Assembly: GCA_965248975.1 (NCBI GenBank)
Contig: CBDFKU010000010.1
Span: 1 to 64,000, forward strand
Source of the DNA: CBDFKU01 sp965248975
GTDB lineage: Bacteria > Chloroflexota > Dehalococcoidia > Lucifugimonadales > JAGWBF01
Direction of reading: 5' to 3'
DNA: 64,000 nt
The notes under the pieces were generated by a model. It searched no databases, was not told the origin of the DNA, and was given only the letters and a program-made list of their open reading frames with translations. Positions 15,073 to 24,386 of this stretch are shown one piece after another. The stretch's first letter is position 1; each line of letters begins with the position of its first letter. The translations under genes and the position numbers were made by a program.

Positions 15073-16155
15073 ATGTCGACGATCCCTAACATGGCTGGCA
15101 CCGTAATGACCGTCAACGGTCCCATGGACCCGGACAAGCTGGGTATGACCCTGATGCACGAGCACATCTTCTTCGACCTGCGCAGAGTAGTCTCGTCCGG
15201 GAGGAGTCCCTTCGGAGGGCCGTCCAGGCCGGTTGAGAGCATATGCCTTGAGACCCTGGACTTGGCCCGGGACGGCAAGCTCCTGGACAACGTCTTCATG
15301 CGGGACGAGAACGTAGCCATATCCGAGGTCCTGGAGTACAAGGCCAGCGGCGGCAGTACCATCGTCGACGTTTCCCCCATCGAACTCGTCAGGGACACCC
15401 AGGCCGTCAGGCGCGTGTCTCAGGCCACGGGGGTGAACATCGTCATGGGAACGGGTTTCTTCGCCTGGGCGTTCCCCGAGGACATGGACCGGCGCACCGT
15501 CGAGGACCTGACCCAGGAGATTGTCGAGGACGTGGCCGTCGGCATAGACGACTCGGGAATACGGTCGGGCATCATCGGCGAAGTGGGCATCGAGGGCAAC
15601 CCGCTGAAGGACAACGAGATCAAGGCGGTGCGCGCCGCAGGCCGGGCCAGCAAGGCAACGGGAGCGGCGATCACATTCCATAGAGGCGGCGTGGACCGGG
15701 AGAAGCTCCAGGTGCTGACCATGCTGGGCGAGGAAGGCGCCGACCTCTCCCGGGTGATCATGGGCCACGCGGACTGGATCGCCAACGACATCCCCCTGCT
15801 GAAGGAGATCCTGGAGAGGGGGGCATACGTCCAGTTCGACTTCTTGGGGAGGGTCGAGATCGACCTCTACTGGCAGCCCGCCCAGGAGAAGGCCGCGCCC
15901 TACAGCCGCGCCGACTCCGCCACCTGCGCCAGGGCCATCCTGGAGTTGCTGAACGCCGGGTATGAGGACCGTATTATGCTGTCCCACGACGCGGGACAGA
16001 AGACTCGCCTGAAGCGTTACGGCGGTGCGGGTCTGACCTTCGTCCCGGACAAGTTCCTTCCCCATCTGAGAAGCGGCGGCGTCCAGGAGGGCCAGATACA
16101 GAAGATGATGGTGGAAAACCCGAAGCGGGTGCTGACCCTGGCGGCCCCCCGGTGA
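15073..16155 (+). CDS. Phosphotriesterase-family hydrolase
   Basis: 360 aa TIM-barrel metal hydrolase. Metal-ligand motifs: LMHEHIFFD near residue 30, ITFHRGG, VIMGHAD and a C-terminal MLSHDAG with the conserved Asp. At the place of the carbamylated Lys bridging the metals in true phosphotriesterase I read GIIGEVGIEG, so Glu probably bridges, as in the E. coli homologue PHP. The natural role is more likely a lactonase or ester hydrolase than organophosphate cleavage. Part of the catabolic run. Confidence 0.85.
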   Translation: MSTIPNMAGTVMTVNGPMDPDKLGMTLMHEHIFFDLRRVVSSGRSPFGGPSRPVESICLETLDLARDGKLLDNVFMRDENVAISEVLEYKASGGSTIVDVSPIELVRDTQAVRRVSQATGVNIVMGTGFFAWAFPEDMDRRTVEDLTQEIVEDVAVGIDDSGIRSGIIGEVGIEGNPLKDNEIKAVRAAGRASKATGAAITFHRGGVDREKLQVLTMLGEEGADLSRVIMGHADWIANDIPLLKEILERGAYVQFDFLGRVEIDLYWQPAQEKAAPYSRADSATCARAILELLNAGYEDRIMLSHDAGQKTRLKRYGGAGLTFVPDKFLPHLRSGGVQEGQIQKMMVENPKRVLTLAAPR

Positions 16156-16201
16156 TGTACCGAGGAATGGGTGGTTCCCCTGGCGCAGGAGGTTTGTCGA
16201 A

Positions 16202-17116
16202 ATGAGCGAGGAGCGGGTAGTCTACGTAAACGGGAGCCTCGTCCCCGAGAGTCGTGCGGTCATCTCAGCCCTGGATCGAGGGTTCCGCTGGGGGGACTCG
16301 GTGTACGAGGTGGCGCGCACTTTCGGCGGGCAGCCCTTCAAGCTGGGGCCCCACCTGGACAGGCTGTACAGATCACTGCACTACACCCGGATTAACCCAG
16401 GGATGACCAAGGATGAGATGGAGCAGGCCAGCCTGGATGTGGTGGAGGCCAACCGGCACCTGCTGGGACCCAACGACGATTTCACCGTCAACCAGGTGGT
16501 AAGCCGGGGCCTGGCCGAGCCCGCGGTCGACACCGGGCCCAACGTGGCCATATACTGTCTGCCCGTCCATTTCCTGGACTACGCCCGGCAGTACTCCAGC
16601 GGCGCCCGGGTGATCACCCCGGCGACCCGTCGGACCCCGCCGCTGAGCCTCTCCCCCAAGGCCAAGATCGCCAACAAAATGAACCACATGATCGCGGAGT
16701 TCGAGGCCAAGGAGGCCTATCCCGACGCCTACGCCCTGATGCTGGACCTGGACGGCAACGTGACCGAGGCATCCAGCGCCAATTTCATGTTCGTCTCCGA
16801 CGGGGTGATCAAGGTTCCCAACCGCCGCCACGTGCTGCCGGGGATCAGCATGGAAACGGTGCTGGAGCTGGCTGAGAACCAGGGAATCCCTTTCGAGGAG
16901 GGGGACTACACGCCCTTCGACGTCTACCAGTCCGACGAAGCCTTCCTGTCCAGCACTTCCTACTGCGTGCTGCCGGTGGCGACCCTGAACGGCTGGAGCA
17001 TCGGCAACGAGGTCCCGGGCCCCGTGGTCCGGGGACTGCTGGCGGCCTGGAGCGACCTGGTGGGCTTGAGCGTCGTGGATCAAGCCCTGAGCCACTTACC
17101 GCCCCACGAGCGGTAG
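16202..17116 (+). CDS. Class IV (branched-chain type) aminotransferase
   Basis: 304 aa PLP fold-type IV enzyme. It starts VVYVNGSLVPESRAVIS, with ALDRGFRWGDSVYEV (the DRGF..GD signature) near residue 30; the PLP Lys is probably in SPKAKIANKMNH, and NVTEASSANFMF binds the cofactor phosphate side. IlvE and D-amino-acid aminotransferase families are both possible; position in a catabolic run argues against a purely biosynthetic IlvE. AGGAGG precedes the ATG by about 8 nt. Confidence 0.85.
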   Translation: MSEERVVYVNGSLVPESRAVISALDRGFRWGDSVYEVARTFGGQPFKLGPHLDRLYRSLHYTRINPGMTKDEMEQASLDVVEANRHLLGPNDDFTVNQVVSRGLAEPAVDTGPNVAIYCLPVHFLDYARQYSSGARVITPATRRTPPLSLSPKAKIANKMNHMIAEFEAKEAYPDAYALMLDLDGNVTEASSANFMFVSDGVIKVPNRRHVLPGISMETVLELAENQGIPFEEGDYTPFDVYQSDEAFLSSTSYCVLPVATLNGWSIGNEVPGPVVRGLLAAWSDLVGLSVVDQALSHLPPHER

Positions 17117-17160
17117 GGTCTGATGGGCTTGACGTCCGGCGGCAGAAAAGCGGGTCCGTT

Positions 17161-17230
17161 TATGGTTCGACTAGCTCACCATGAGCGAAGAAAAGGCTCG
17201 GCTCCGCTCGGCCTGAGCCTGTCGAAGGCC
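17161..17230. repeat. Dispersed GTTCGACTAGCTCACCATGAGCG-type repeat
   Basis: TGGTTCGACTAGCTCACCAT at 17163 and AGCCTGTCGAAGG at 17217 are arms of a short dispersed repeat. A reverse-complement copy is at 33206-33233 (GTGGTGAGCCAGTCGAACCA). It fills the gap between convergent aminotransferase genes. No coding potential seen. Confidence 0.6.
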
Positions 17231-17279
17231 CAAGGCGCCAGTTATGCCCTTCTGGCAACGGGGACTTTACCCCAGGCAG

Positions 17280-18593
17280 TCACTCCCGGTAGACCGTCTG
17301 CCGGATGGCGCCATCCAGTATCTCGGCGGCGGTGTCGAACTGCTCCTTGGTGGTGGAGAAGGGCGGGACGAACCGCAGCACCGAGCCCCGGCGGCGCAGG
17401 CTGAAGATCAGGCCGTTTCGCTGACAGCGCTGGCCGATCTCGGTGCCTTCGGCGTAGGCAGGCTCCCTGGTTTCCCGGTCCTTGACTAGCTCGATGCCCT
17501 GGATCAGGCCTCTTCCCCGGACGTCTCCGATGATCTCGTGGTCCGCCTGAAGCCGCTGGAGGTGGCCCTTCCAGTACTCCCCCAGTTCACGGGCCTTCGC
17601 CGCCAGGTTCTCCTCGATGATGATGTCGATGCTGGCGATACCGGCGTTGCAGGTGATGGGGTCGTTGGAGTGGGAGTGGCCCACCACATAGCCGCTGCTG
17701 GCCACCCTGTCCTCGATCTCATCGGTTGTAACGGCGGCGCTAACGGCGATGCCGCCCCCGAAGTGTTTGGAGACGGTCAGGATGTCCGGCATCACTCCTT
17801 CTTGCTCGAAGGCCCACATGGTTCCCAGCTTTGCCAGACCAGTCTGGGCTTCGTCCAGGATTAGCAGGATGCCGCGGGCGTCGCAACCCTCCCGCAGCGC
17901 CTTCAGCCAGCCCGGGGGCGGCTCGATGACGCCGCCGGCGCTGAACAGGGGCTCGACGATCACGGCGGCCAGCCCTCCTTCGGCCTGGGCGTCCAGCAGC
18001 TCGAAGCTCACGTTGAGGCATCCCATGTCGCACTGGGGCTTGCCGGCGCACATGGTACAGCGGTAGCGATAGGGCGCCAGGAAGGTATAGTTGCCCCCAT
18101 CGTAGGGCCCGTGCCCGGCCCTCCAGCCGGCAAAGGTGACGGCCCGGGCCGACTGACTCATCCCGTGGAAGCTGACGTTGGGGCTGGCGACTTCGTAGCG
18201 GCCGGTGTAGTGCTTGGCGATGCCCAGGGCCATTTCGTTGGAATCGCTGCCCGAGGTCCCGAACACGCTCTTCTTCAGCGGACGCGGCACGATGCCCGCC
18301 AGCTTCTCGGCCAGCAGGATCTCCCTGTCGTTAAACATGCTCATGTGGCTGTGAATGAGGTTATCGCCGCTCTCCCTGATGGCCTGCACTATCTTGGGGT
18401 GGTTGTGCCCCAGTGCGCCGCACATCTGGCCGGAGTTGAAGTCCAGGTACTCTTTGCCGTTGATGTCCCTGACGACGGAACCGCGGCCCCAGATCAGGAT
18501 GGGCCCCTCGAAGCTGGACTTGTCCACCCTCGAGCGGAAGCTGTACTGGCTGGCCTTCTCTAGAAGCTGCTCCTCGGTCCATTGGCTGGACAT
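17280..18593 (-). CDS. Class III aminotransferase
   Basis: 437 aa PLP fold-type I class III aminotransferase, resembling dialkylglycine decarboxylase/omega-amino acid transaminases. Seen: FGTSGSDSNEMA (PLP phosphate region), LILDEAQTGLAKLG and TVSKHFGGG with the Schiff-base Lys. A short Cys-rich insertion near residue 190 (CTMCAGKPQCDMGC) might bind metal or form disulfides; related segments occur in other class III enzymes. Start at 18593 is set by AGGAG about 9 nt upstream; a longer frame reaches 18623. Convergent with the class IV aminotransferase. The amine donor is unknown. Confidence 0.88.
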   Translation of the reverse strand: MSSQWTEEQLLEKASQYSFRSRVDKSSFEGPILIWGRGSVVRDINGKEYLDFNSGQMCGALGHNHPKIVQAIRESGDNLIHSHMSMFNDREILLAEKLAGIVPRPLKKSVFGTSGSDSNEMALGIAKHYTGRYEVASPNVSFHGMSQSARAVTFAGWRAGHGPYDGGNYTFLAPYRYRCTMCAGKPQCDMGCLNVSFELLDAQAEGGLAAVIVEPLFSAGGVIEPPPGWLKALREGCDARGILLILDEAQTGLAKLGTMWAFEQEGVMPDILTVSKHFGGGIAVSAAVTTDEIEDRVASSGYVVGHSHSNDPITCNAGIASIDIIIEENLAAKARELGEYWKGHLQRLQADHEIIGDVRGRGLIQGIELVKDRETREPAYAEGTEIGQRCQRNGLIFSLRRRGSVLRFVPPFSTTKEQFDTAAEILDGAIRQTVYRE

Positions 18594-18629
18594 GGCTAGG
18601 TTCTCCTTCTCAGACCGGCCCAAGACCGA

Positions 18630-19688
18630 TTAGCCGCAGGCCAGTGGGTACACGTGAAGGCTTCGAGAGATCTCCACCGGCACCTGGCTCTTGCTCCACG
18701 TGTCGCCGCCGTCGTAGCTGCTGTAAACCCGTCCATCGTAGGTGCAGCAGTATACATGGGAAGGGGCCACACGGTCGATGGCTATCTGAAACATGCGGCT
18801 GGGAGGCGTCTCTCCCAGGTTCACCCGCTCCCAGGTCTCCCCGGTGTCGCGGCTGCGGTAGAGGGCCCCGGCCTCCGGTGTACCCGCTGGCGCACCTCCG
18901 CCTCCGGCGCCGACGGCCATGTACATGGTCTCGGGATCATCGGGGGCCACCAGGAGGCCGCGGCAGTAAGAGCCTCCGGGGAACATCTCCTCCAACTGCA
19001 CATGCTCCCAGTGATGCCCTCTGTCGCGGCTGCGAAACGTCGCGACCTGGGTGATTATATAGACCGTGCCGGGCGCTGCTGGACTCACCTGAACTCCGTG
19101 CAAGTCGAGGGTGTTGTTACGGATAAGGGGGCCGTCGGTAATCGACTCCCAGCTTTCTCCGCAGTTCCTGCTGGCCAGCAAGCCCCCCACTTCGATGGCG
19201 GCGTATACGTCAGAAGGATCGGAAGGATCAAAGGAAATCTCGATCACCCGCTTCTCGATTGGTGGCATGTAAGTGGTAATGTGAGGGAAGGCTACTCCGG
19301 AGGTGTCCATCTCTCGCCAGCTTGCGCCGCCATCTTCCGAACGACGGATTCCGCAGGGCTCATAGCCGGCGAAAATGATATTCGAATCGTCGGGATGGAA
19401 GGCGAGGGACCAGACGTCGTGTCCTTCTCTAGGTGGCTCCAGCGGCTCCCAGTGAACTCCATGGTCATCGCTTCGATAGGGGCCCAGTTGAGTGCCAGCG
19501 TAGATGGTCTGCGGATTCTCCGGATGGATCAGCAAGGCGCGTACTTGAGGGTTCTCCGGGAGGCCGTTGGTGATACTCTGCCACTCTCCACCGTCTTCGC
19601 TTCGGCGGTACAACCCTCCTGGCCCCAGATACTGGCCCTCGCCGGCTAAACCGACATAGCTGTAGGTACGGTGATTGGTGGCAGCCAT
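18630..19688 (-). CDS. Asp-box (BNR/sialidase-like) beta-propeller protein
   Basis: 352 aa with seven Asp-box repeats of the S-x-D-x-G-x-x-W type, spaced about 45-60 residues apart: SEDGGEW, SDDHGVHW, SEDGGASW, SRNCGESW, SRDRGHHW, SRDTGETW and SYDGGDTW. This fits a propeller such as in sialidase/Vps10-like proteins. No signal peptide or catalytic sialidase Arg triad is evident, so it may be a cytosolic propeller of unknown role. Start at 19688 is set by AGGAGG upstream; a longer frame reaches 19745. Confidence 0.75.
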   Translation of the reverse strand: MAATNHRTYSYVGLAGEGQYLGPGGLYRRSEDGGEWQSITNGLPENPQVRALLIHPENPQTIYAGTQLGPYRSDDHGVHWEPLEPPREGHDVWSLAFHPDDSNIIFAGYEPCGIRRSEDGGASWREMDTSGVAFPHITTYMPPIEKRVIEISFDPSDPSDVYAAIEVGGLLASRNCGESWESITDGPLIRNNTLDLHGVQVSPAAPGTVYIITQVATFRSRDRGHHWEHVQLEEMFPGGSYCRGLLVAPDDPETMYMAVGAGGGGAPAGTPEAGALYRSRDTGETWERVNLGETPPSRMFQIAIDRVAPSHVYCCTYDGRVYSSYDGGDTWSKSQVPVEISRSLHVYPLACG

Positions 19689-19821
19689 GGCGCCCCTCCT
19701 ACTATCTATAGCTGCATTGTTCGGCCTGATCGCTTCGGTTGTCAAGGGTCATCCGGACTACGGTGGACTGCGGATATGTCCTGCTCTAGTTCATTACGAA
19801 GGGTGATACATAGCGGCTCTT

Positions 19822-20634
19822 CTACCGCAGCTGGTCCAGCATAGCCAGGGGGGTGGTAGCCACCAGCCCGGCGTCCACCGGAAGCGTGACGCCGGCGATC
19901 CAGCGGGCCTCGTCGCTGGCCAGGAACAGGGCCGCCCAGGCGATGTCCCAGCCCGTGCCCTCGGTCCCCAGTGGGGCCGACCGTCTGCGCAGGTTCCGCA
20001 TCTCTTCGGTCATGCCGCCGGCTACCATCGGGGTGTAGATGGAGCCGGGGGCGATGCAGTTCACCCGGATGTTGTCCTTGCCGTGGTACACGGCCATGTT
20101 GGTGGTCAGCGCGATGATTCCCCCCTTGGAGGCGGCGTAAGACATGCCGGGTCCGCTGCTGCCCGACCGTAGCCCGGCGATGGAGGAGATGTTGATGATC
20201 GACCCGCCGCCGCCCTGGATCATCACCGGCAGGGCGTGCTTGCAGGTGAGCATCATGCTCTTGAGGTTCACTTCCATCACCCGGTCCCAGTCCTCCTCTC
20301 TCACCTCCATCACGGTGCCCCTTCCGAGGATCCCCACGTTGTTGAGGAGCACGTCCAGCTTTCCGTAGCGGTCGACGGCGGCCTCCACCATCGTCTTGCA
20401 GTCCCCGGTGCTGGTGACGTCCGCCTGGAATACCGAGGCCTCGCCCCCCTCTTCAGCGATGGTGGCCAGGGTCTGCTCGGCGTTCTGGGCTACCTGGTCC
20501 ACCAGCAGGACTTTGGCCCCTTCCCGGGCGAACAGTACCGAGGCGGCCTTGCCGGTCCCGATGCCCGGCCCGCTGGAGCCGGCTCCCGTAACGATGGCTA
20601 CCTTGCCCTCTAATCTCGGCCTTCTCTCCGGCAT
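19822..20634 (-). CDS. SDR family oxidoreductase
   Basis: 270 aa classical SDR: cofactor motif GAGSSGPGIGTG near residue 16, LLNNVGI, NISSIAG and YAASK. It carries a short extra SSGPG segment in the glycine motif. Start at 20634 is chosen because GGAGAGG lies about 4 nt upstream and the family starts near here. It lies downstream of an LLM oxidoreductase gene in the same orientation with a 50 nt gap; the pair may act in one pathway. Confidence 0.88.
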   Translation of the reverse strand: MPERRPRLEGKVAIVTGAGSSGPGIGTGKAASVLFAREGAKVLLVDQVAQNAEQTLATIAEEGGEASVFQADVTSTGDCKTMVEAAVDRYGKLDVLLNNVGILGRGTVMEVREEDWDRVMEVNLKSMMLTCKHALPVMIQGGGGSIINISSIAGLRSGSSGPGMSYAASKGGIIALTTNMAVYHGKDNIRVNCIAPGSIYTPMVAGGMTEEMRNLRRRSAPLGTEGTGWDIAWAALFLASDEARWIAGVTLPVDAGLVATTPLAMLDQLR

Positions 20635-20684
20635 GACACCTCTCCGTTGCCTCAGGATTAGGTACCTTGAACTGCCAGCGCCCG

Positions 20685-21734
20685 TTACCTGAAAAGGGGA
20701 ATGACCTTCTCGGCCATGAGGCGCCATGACTTCTCGGCCTTCTCCGGGGGCACCACTCCCAGATTGGCCAGCAGAAGGTTCCGCACGCCGGCGTCACGAA
20801 GTTGGGCCACCTGCTCGGCGACCCGCTTGGGAGACCCCAGCAGCGACTCGAATACGTTTGGGTTGGGCTCCTCCAGGTAGGCCGATCGCGGGGTGACCGG
20901 AGGGTTGGGCGGCATGGGTTGGTCCTTGGGGTTCCAGCGCTGCCGCATGTCGTTCAGGTGATGGATTACCTTCTGGACGCCGGGCAGGAACTCGTCCAGG
21001 GCCTGGTCGTTGGTCTCGGCCAGGTACATCTCCCGCCAGACCCACGACTGATCGACGTTCTGCTCCACCGCCTCCTCGGTATACCCGGCGGACAGCATGG
21101 TGTCCCTGTATAGCTGGATCTGCTGCCCGAGGTGGGTAATCGAGCGGCCCCTGAGTAGGACCGGGCGGCCCCTCCTGGCCATGTCCATGAGGGACTCTTC
21201 GGTGAGGCAGACCCTGGCCAGGGGAGGGTGGGGCTTCTGGTAGGGCTGGGGCCGGACAGAGGGGAAGCGCACCTGCCAGTACTTGCCCTGAAAGTCCAGG
21301 GCGTCGGTGGTCCAGGACTTTACCAGGAGGTCTTCGGCCTCGTCCATGCGCTCTCGGGCTTCCGTTACGGTTATCCCGAAGCCCACGTACTCGTAGGCGC
21401 TGTAGCTGGAACCCCGGCCGGTCCCCAGCACCAGGCGGCCGCGGCTCAGGTTGTCCAGCAGGGCGCTCTGGACGGCCAGGCGCACGGGATGATGCAACGC
21501 CATCTCCACCACGCCGATCCCCAACAGCACCCGCTTTGTCCGCATGGCTATGGCGCCGCCAAAGACCAATGGGTCGGCGTAGGCCACCTCCCCGGCGAAG
21601 TGGTGCTCGGCCATCCATACGGCGTCCAGGCCCAGCTCCTCTGACAATTCCACCTCTCGGAGACAATCGTCGATGGCCTGCGAGTCATGGGAGGCCTCGA
21701 CGCTGGTCGGATAGAGGAAGTTGCCAAACCGCAT
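20685..21734 (-). CDS. LLM-class flavin-dependent oxidoreductase
   Basis: 349 aa bacterial-luciferase-like protein (starts MRFGNFLYPTSVE; AVWMAEHHF; GRLVLGTGRGSSYSAYEY; PYQKPHPPLARV). It belongs to a different branch from the tandem pair at 3746-5812. Start at 21734 lies 1 nt after the DinB stop, and GGAG lies about 9 nt upstream, inside the DinB gene end; an in-frame ATG at 21746 is also possible. FMN or F420 is the expected cofactor; the substrate is unknown. Confidence 0.88.
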   Translation of the reverse strand: MRFGNFLYPTSVEASHDSQAIDDCLREVELSEELGLDAVWMAEHHFAGEVAYADPLVFGGAIAMRTKRVLLGIGVVEMALHHPVRLAVQSALLDNLSRGRLVLGTGRGSSYSAYEYVGFGITVTEARERMDEAEDLLVKSWTTDALDFQGKYWQVRFPSVRPQPYQKPHPPLARVCLTEESLMDMARRGRPVLLRGRSITHLGQQIQLYRDTMLSAGYTEEAVEQNVDQSWVWREMYLAETNDQALDEFLPGVQKVIHHLNDMRQRWNPKDQPMPPNPPVTPRSAYLEEPNPNVFESLLGSPKRVAEQVAQLRDAGVRNLLLANLGVVPPEKAEKSWRLMAEKVIPLFR

Positions 21735-21735
21735 T

Positions 21736-22188
21736 CTACGCTCCATCCTTCGGCCTGGCGTTATCCGGTTGAGGCAACTCCTGCTCTTGCACGAGATGGT
21801 CCACCGAGTTCTTCTCCCAGTAGAGGCTGTGCTCCACGGTCTCCCGAATCGTCCACTCGTCGTCGGCGAAGCGCATGTCCAGGGCACCGTCGGGCAGACC
21901 CACCAACGCTGCCGCCAGGGCGGCGCGCTCTCGGAGCCACTCGGCCAGCAGGCGTGCCGTGTGGTCCCTCTGCATGGTCTTAAGCCGGAACCGAGCGTCG
22001 TGGACCTGGCCCAGGTGCATCCGCTCGTGGTCCACGTTGTGGACCAGCAGGCCGCGGACGCCGTCCTCCATGGCGCACCCGTGGGAGCAGTCGTGGTCCA
22101 GGTGGGCATCGGTCAGCGCCGCGAGCTTGTTCAAGGTCTCGTTCATCGACCGTTGCAGCTCTCTGATGAGCTCCAGGACCTCGCTCAT
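21736..22188 (-). CDS. DinB-family protein
   Basis: 150 aa four-helix-bundle protein of the DinB/YfiT type. Candidate metal-ligand histidines appear in HLDHDCSHGC, HNVDHERMHLGQVH and VEHSLYWEK. Members include thiol-dependent S-transferases using bacillithiol or mycothiol; the present one is not assignable. Its stop is 1 nt before the downstream LLM start, indicating translational coupling. Confidence 0.75.
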   Translation of the reverse strand: MSEVLELIRELQRSMNETLNKLAALTDAHLDHDCSHGCAMEDGVRGLLVHNVDHERMHLGQVHDARFRLKTMQRDHTARLLAEWLRERAALAAALVGLPDGALDMRFADDEWTIRETVEHSLYWEKNSVDHLVQEQELPQPDNARPKDGA

Positions 22189-22337
22189 TGCTCACCCCGA
22201 AGCGTGAAGATGGTTTATGGGCAGCCGCTTTTCCGGAAGAGGCCCCGGGCAACGCCGATGGAGCCGTCCGAAGGTTCCTGCTGGCAACTATAACCGCTGG
22301 GCGTGGGAACGACCCGGAAGGACGCCCCTGACGGCGA

Positions 22338-24065
22338 CTAGCCCCTGCCGTGCAGCAGAACCTTCCCGGGTATGGCCCCGGTCTCCTTACCGTCTTCGAA
22401 TGTCACTTGTCCGTTGACCATGATCCAGCGATAGCCCTCCGCCCTCTGGACCCGCCGCCAGTCGCCGCCGGGCAGGTCGTGGGCGATCTCGGGCGAGGAC
22501 ATGTTCAGACGGTCCAGGTCATAGACGACCACGTCGGCCGGGGCGCCCTCACGTATGAAGCCCCGGTCCTTGATCCCGCCCACGAAGGCCGGGAAGTAGC
22601 TCAGCTTGTAGTGGGCCTCCTCCAGGCTCAGCAACCCGTGGTCCCGCACCAGCCAGGATATGGTGTCCGTCGGGAAGGTCCCCAGCGTCCCGAACTTCAC
22701 GTGGGCGCCTCCGTCGGAAATGCCAGGGATGCAGTAGGGCGACCTGATGACCTCGGTGGTGTATTGGGGGTTGTCGTGGACCATCTTGCAGAGGAACTCG
22801 GTCTTCAGATCGTCGGCCATCGCGATGTCCAGCATCACGTCCACGACGTGCTTGCCCTCTTGTTCGCCTATCTGAGCGAGGGTAAGGCCGATGTACTTCT
22901 CCAGCTCTCCGATCCCCACCTCGGCCACCGTCATGTCCGACAGCGGGCCTGCCAGCGTCAGGGCGGGCTGGCCGCCGGCGTCGTACTCTTCACGTACCCT
23001 GGCTCTCACCTCGGGGTCCCGCATCATGGCCTTCCGGCGCTCCATGGGACCCACGGTGACCTCGCGCCAGTGGGGGCTCTGGTCGAAGTTGGTCCACCGG
23101 TCCAGGCTGAATTCCTGGGCGGTGCGTACGGTGAGACCCTGTCCGTAGAGCCGCAACCCTTTGCGATTGGACTCCTCAAGCCAGCTCAGCTTGGCCCGGT
23201 GCTGACTGGCGTCGGTCTCCGCTGGGGAAACGACCTGGTACAGGATGGGGCGTTGGCAAACCTCGGCCAGCCGGTCGTAAAAGTCCAGGGTGGGTTGGCT
23301 CAGGAGGCTGCCGTCGTCGCCTATCTTGGTGTAGGTCAGCTGGATGAAGCCCTGGTCCAGCTTGGCCAGGACACGCCCGAAGGCCAGCACCTCGTCATCG
23401 GTCATCAGGTCGGTGGTCATCGGAGTTCCGTCGTAGTCCCGCTGGGCTGAGTTGGGGCCGGTGACCTGGGCGGACCAGCCACAGGCTCCCGCGGCCATGC
23501 CCTCCTCCACCAGGCGGCACATCTCAGCAAGCTCCGCCTCGGTGGGCCGCCTCTTCTTCGATTCTTCCCAGCCCATGACCCAGCCGTAGACCGGGGTCAG
23601 GGGCACGTAGCTGATCATGTTGACGCCCTTGGCGACCCGGTTCTGCATACGCTCCATGAACTCGGGGAAGCTCTGCCAGTCCCAAGACATCCCCAGCTTC
23701 ATGGCGTCGTAGGGAATGGCCTCGTTGCGGGTCAGGCACTGCATGGCTCGCTCCTGGTCTTCGGGCCTGCAGGGAGCGAAGCCGAATCCGCAGTTGCCGA
23801 TGGCTACGGTGGTGACGCCGTGCCATCCCGACAGGGTCAGATACGGGTCCCACTGGATCTGGGCGTCATAATGGGTGTGGAGGTCGACGAAGCCCGGGCC
23901 GACTATAAGGCCAGAAGCGTCTAGCACTTTGTCGGCGGTGGCGTTGCGCAGGCCGCCGATCTGGGCGATCCGCCCGTCCTTGATGGCGAGGTCGCTGATG
24001 TAGCGTGGGGTCATCAGCCCGTCCACGATGGTGCCGTTCCTGACGATGATGTCGTACTCGGCCAT
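22338..24065 (-). CDS. N-acyl-D-amino-acid deacylase family amidohydrolase
   Basis: 575 aa amidohydrolase of the D-aminoacylase type. It opens with the urease-like beta domain (YDIIVRNGTIVDG), then metal-binding PGFVDLHTHYDAQ near residue 65, GNCGFGFAP, SDGGAHVKFGT and a C-terminal return to the beta domain (DVVVYDLDRLN, GKVLLHGRG). Would hydrolyse N-acyl-D-amino acids or cyclic ureides. Start at 24065 is fixed by AAGGAGG 7 nt upstream; the open frame runs on through tRNA-Arg but that part is not coding. Confidence 0.88.
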   Translation of the reverse strand: MAEYDIIVRNGTIVDGLMTPRYISDLAIKDGRIAQIGGLRNATADKVLDASGLIVGPGFVDLHTHYDAQIQWDPYLTLSGWHGVTTVAIGNCGFGFAPCRPEDQERAMQCLTRNEAIPYDAMKLGMSWDWQSFPEFMERMQNRVAKGVNMISYVPLTPVYGWVMGWEESKKRRPTEAELAEMCRLVEEGMAAGACGWSAQVTGPNSAQRDYDGTPMTTDLMTDDEVLAFGRVLAKLDQGFIQLTYTKIGDDGSLLSQPTLDFYDRLAEVCQRPILYQVVSPAETDASQHRAKLSWLEESNRKGLRLYGQGLTVRTAQEFSLDRWTNFDQSPHWREVTVGPMERRKAMMRDPEVRARVREEYDAGGQPALTLAGPLSDMTVAEVGIGELEKYIGLTLAQIGEQEGKHVVDVMLDIAMADDLKTEFLCKMVHDNPQYTTEVIRSPYCIPGISDGGAHVKFGTLGTFPTDTISWLVRDHGLLSLEEAHYKLSYFPAFVGGIKDRGFIREGAPADVVVYDLDRLNMSSPEIAHDLPGGDWRRVQRAEGYRWIMVNGQVTFEDGKETGAIPGKVLLHGRG

Positions 24066-24130
24066 TGGATCCTCCTTCAACCTGATGGATCGCCGCGTGT
24101 CGTCCTGCGGGAGATCGATCTTCTGATAGA

Positions 24131-24206
24131 TGGCGTCCCAGGCAGGATTCGAACCCGCGACCCGCTGCTTAGAAGGCAGCCGCTCTATCCTCTGAGCTAC
24201 TGGGAC
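24131..24206 (-). tRNA. tRNA-Arg (anticodon TCT)
   Basis: Minus-strand cloverleaf: acceptor GTCCCAG/CTGGGAC, D-stem GCTC/GAGC, anticodon stem GCTGC/GCAGC with loop CTTCTAA (anticodon TCT), T-stem GCGGG/CCTGC around TTCGAAT, discriminator G and encoded CCA. 76 nt. Confidence 0.96.
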
Positions 24207-24237
24207 GCAATAGGCGGACAAAGGGTACTCCGCATCT

Positions 24238-24267
24238 ATATTATGAACGTACGAGCGTGGGTGTCAA
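24238..24267 (-). promoter_or_regulatory. Predicted promoter of tRNA-Arg
   Basis: Minus strand TTGACA (24262-24267), 18 nt spacer, TAATAT (24238-24243), about 30 nt before the mature tRNA 5' end. Confidence 0.6.
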
Positions 24268-24296
24268 CAACGACGGGGCGACGGACAGGGTCTTAG

Positions 24297-24327
24297 TTGA
24301 CACTATCCGGTGGACGAGTAGTAGAAT
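24297..24327 (+). promoter_or_regulatory. Predicted promoter of the OsmC gene
   Basis: Perfect TTGACA (24297-24302); TAGAAT at 24322-24327 after 19 nt (a long spacer) or TAGTAG after 16 nt. 60 nt upstream of the OsmC ATG. Confidence 0.4.
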
Positions 24328-24386
24328 TGGTCGAAACCACGGCCGTCCCTTCGACGGGTAGACCCACCTCAGTCAGGAGGCGTGAA

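Noticed and set aside
24066..24221. N-terminal extension of the D-aminoacylase through tRNA-Arg
   Set aside because: It is the translation of antisense tRNA; AAGGAGG and ATG at 24065 give the proper start.
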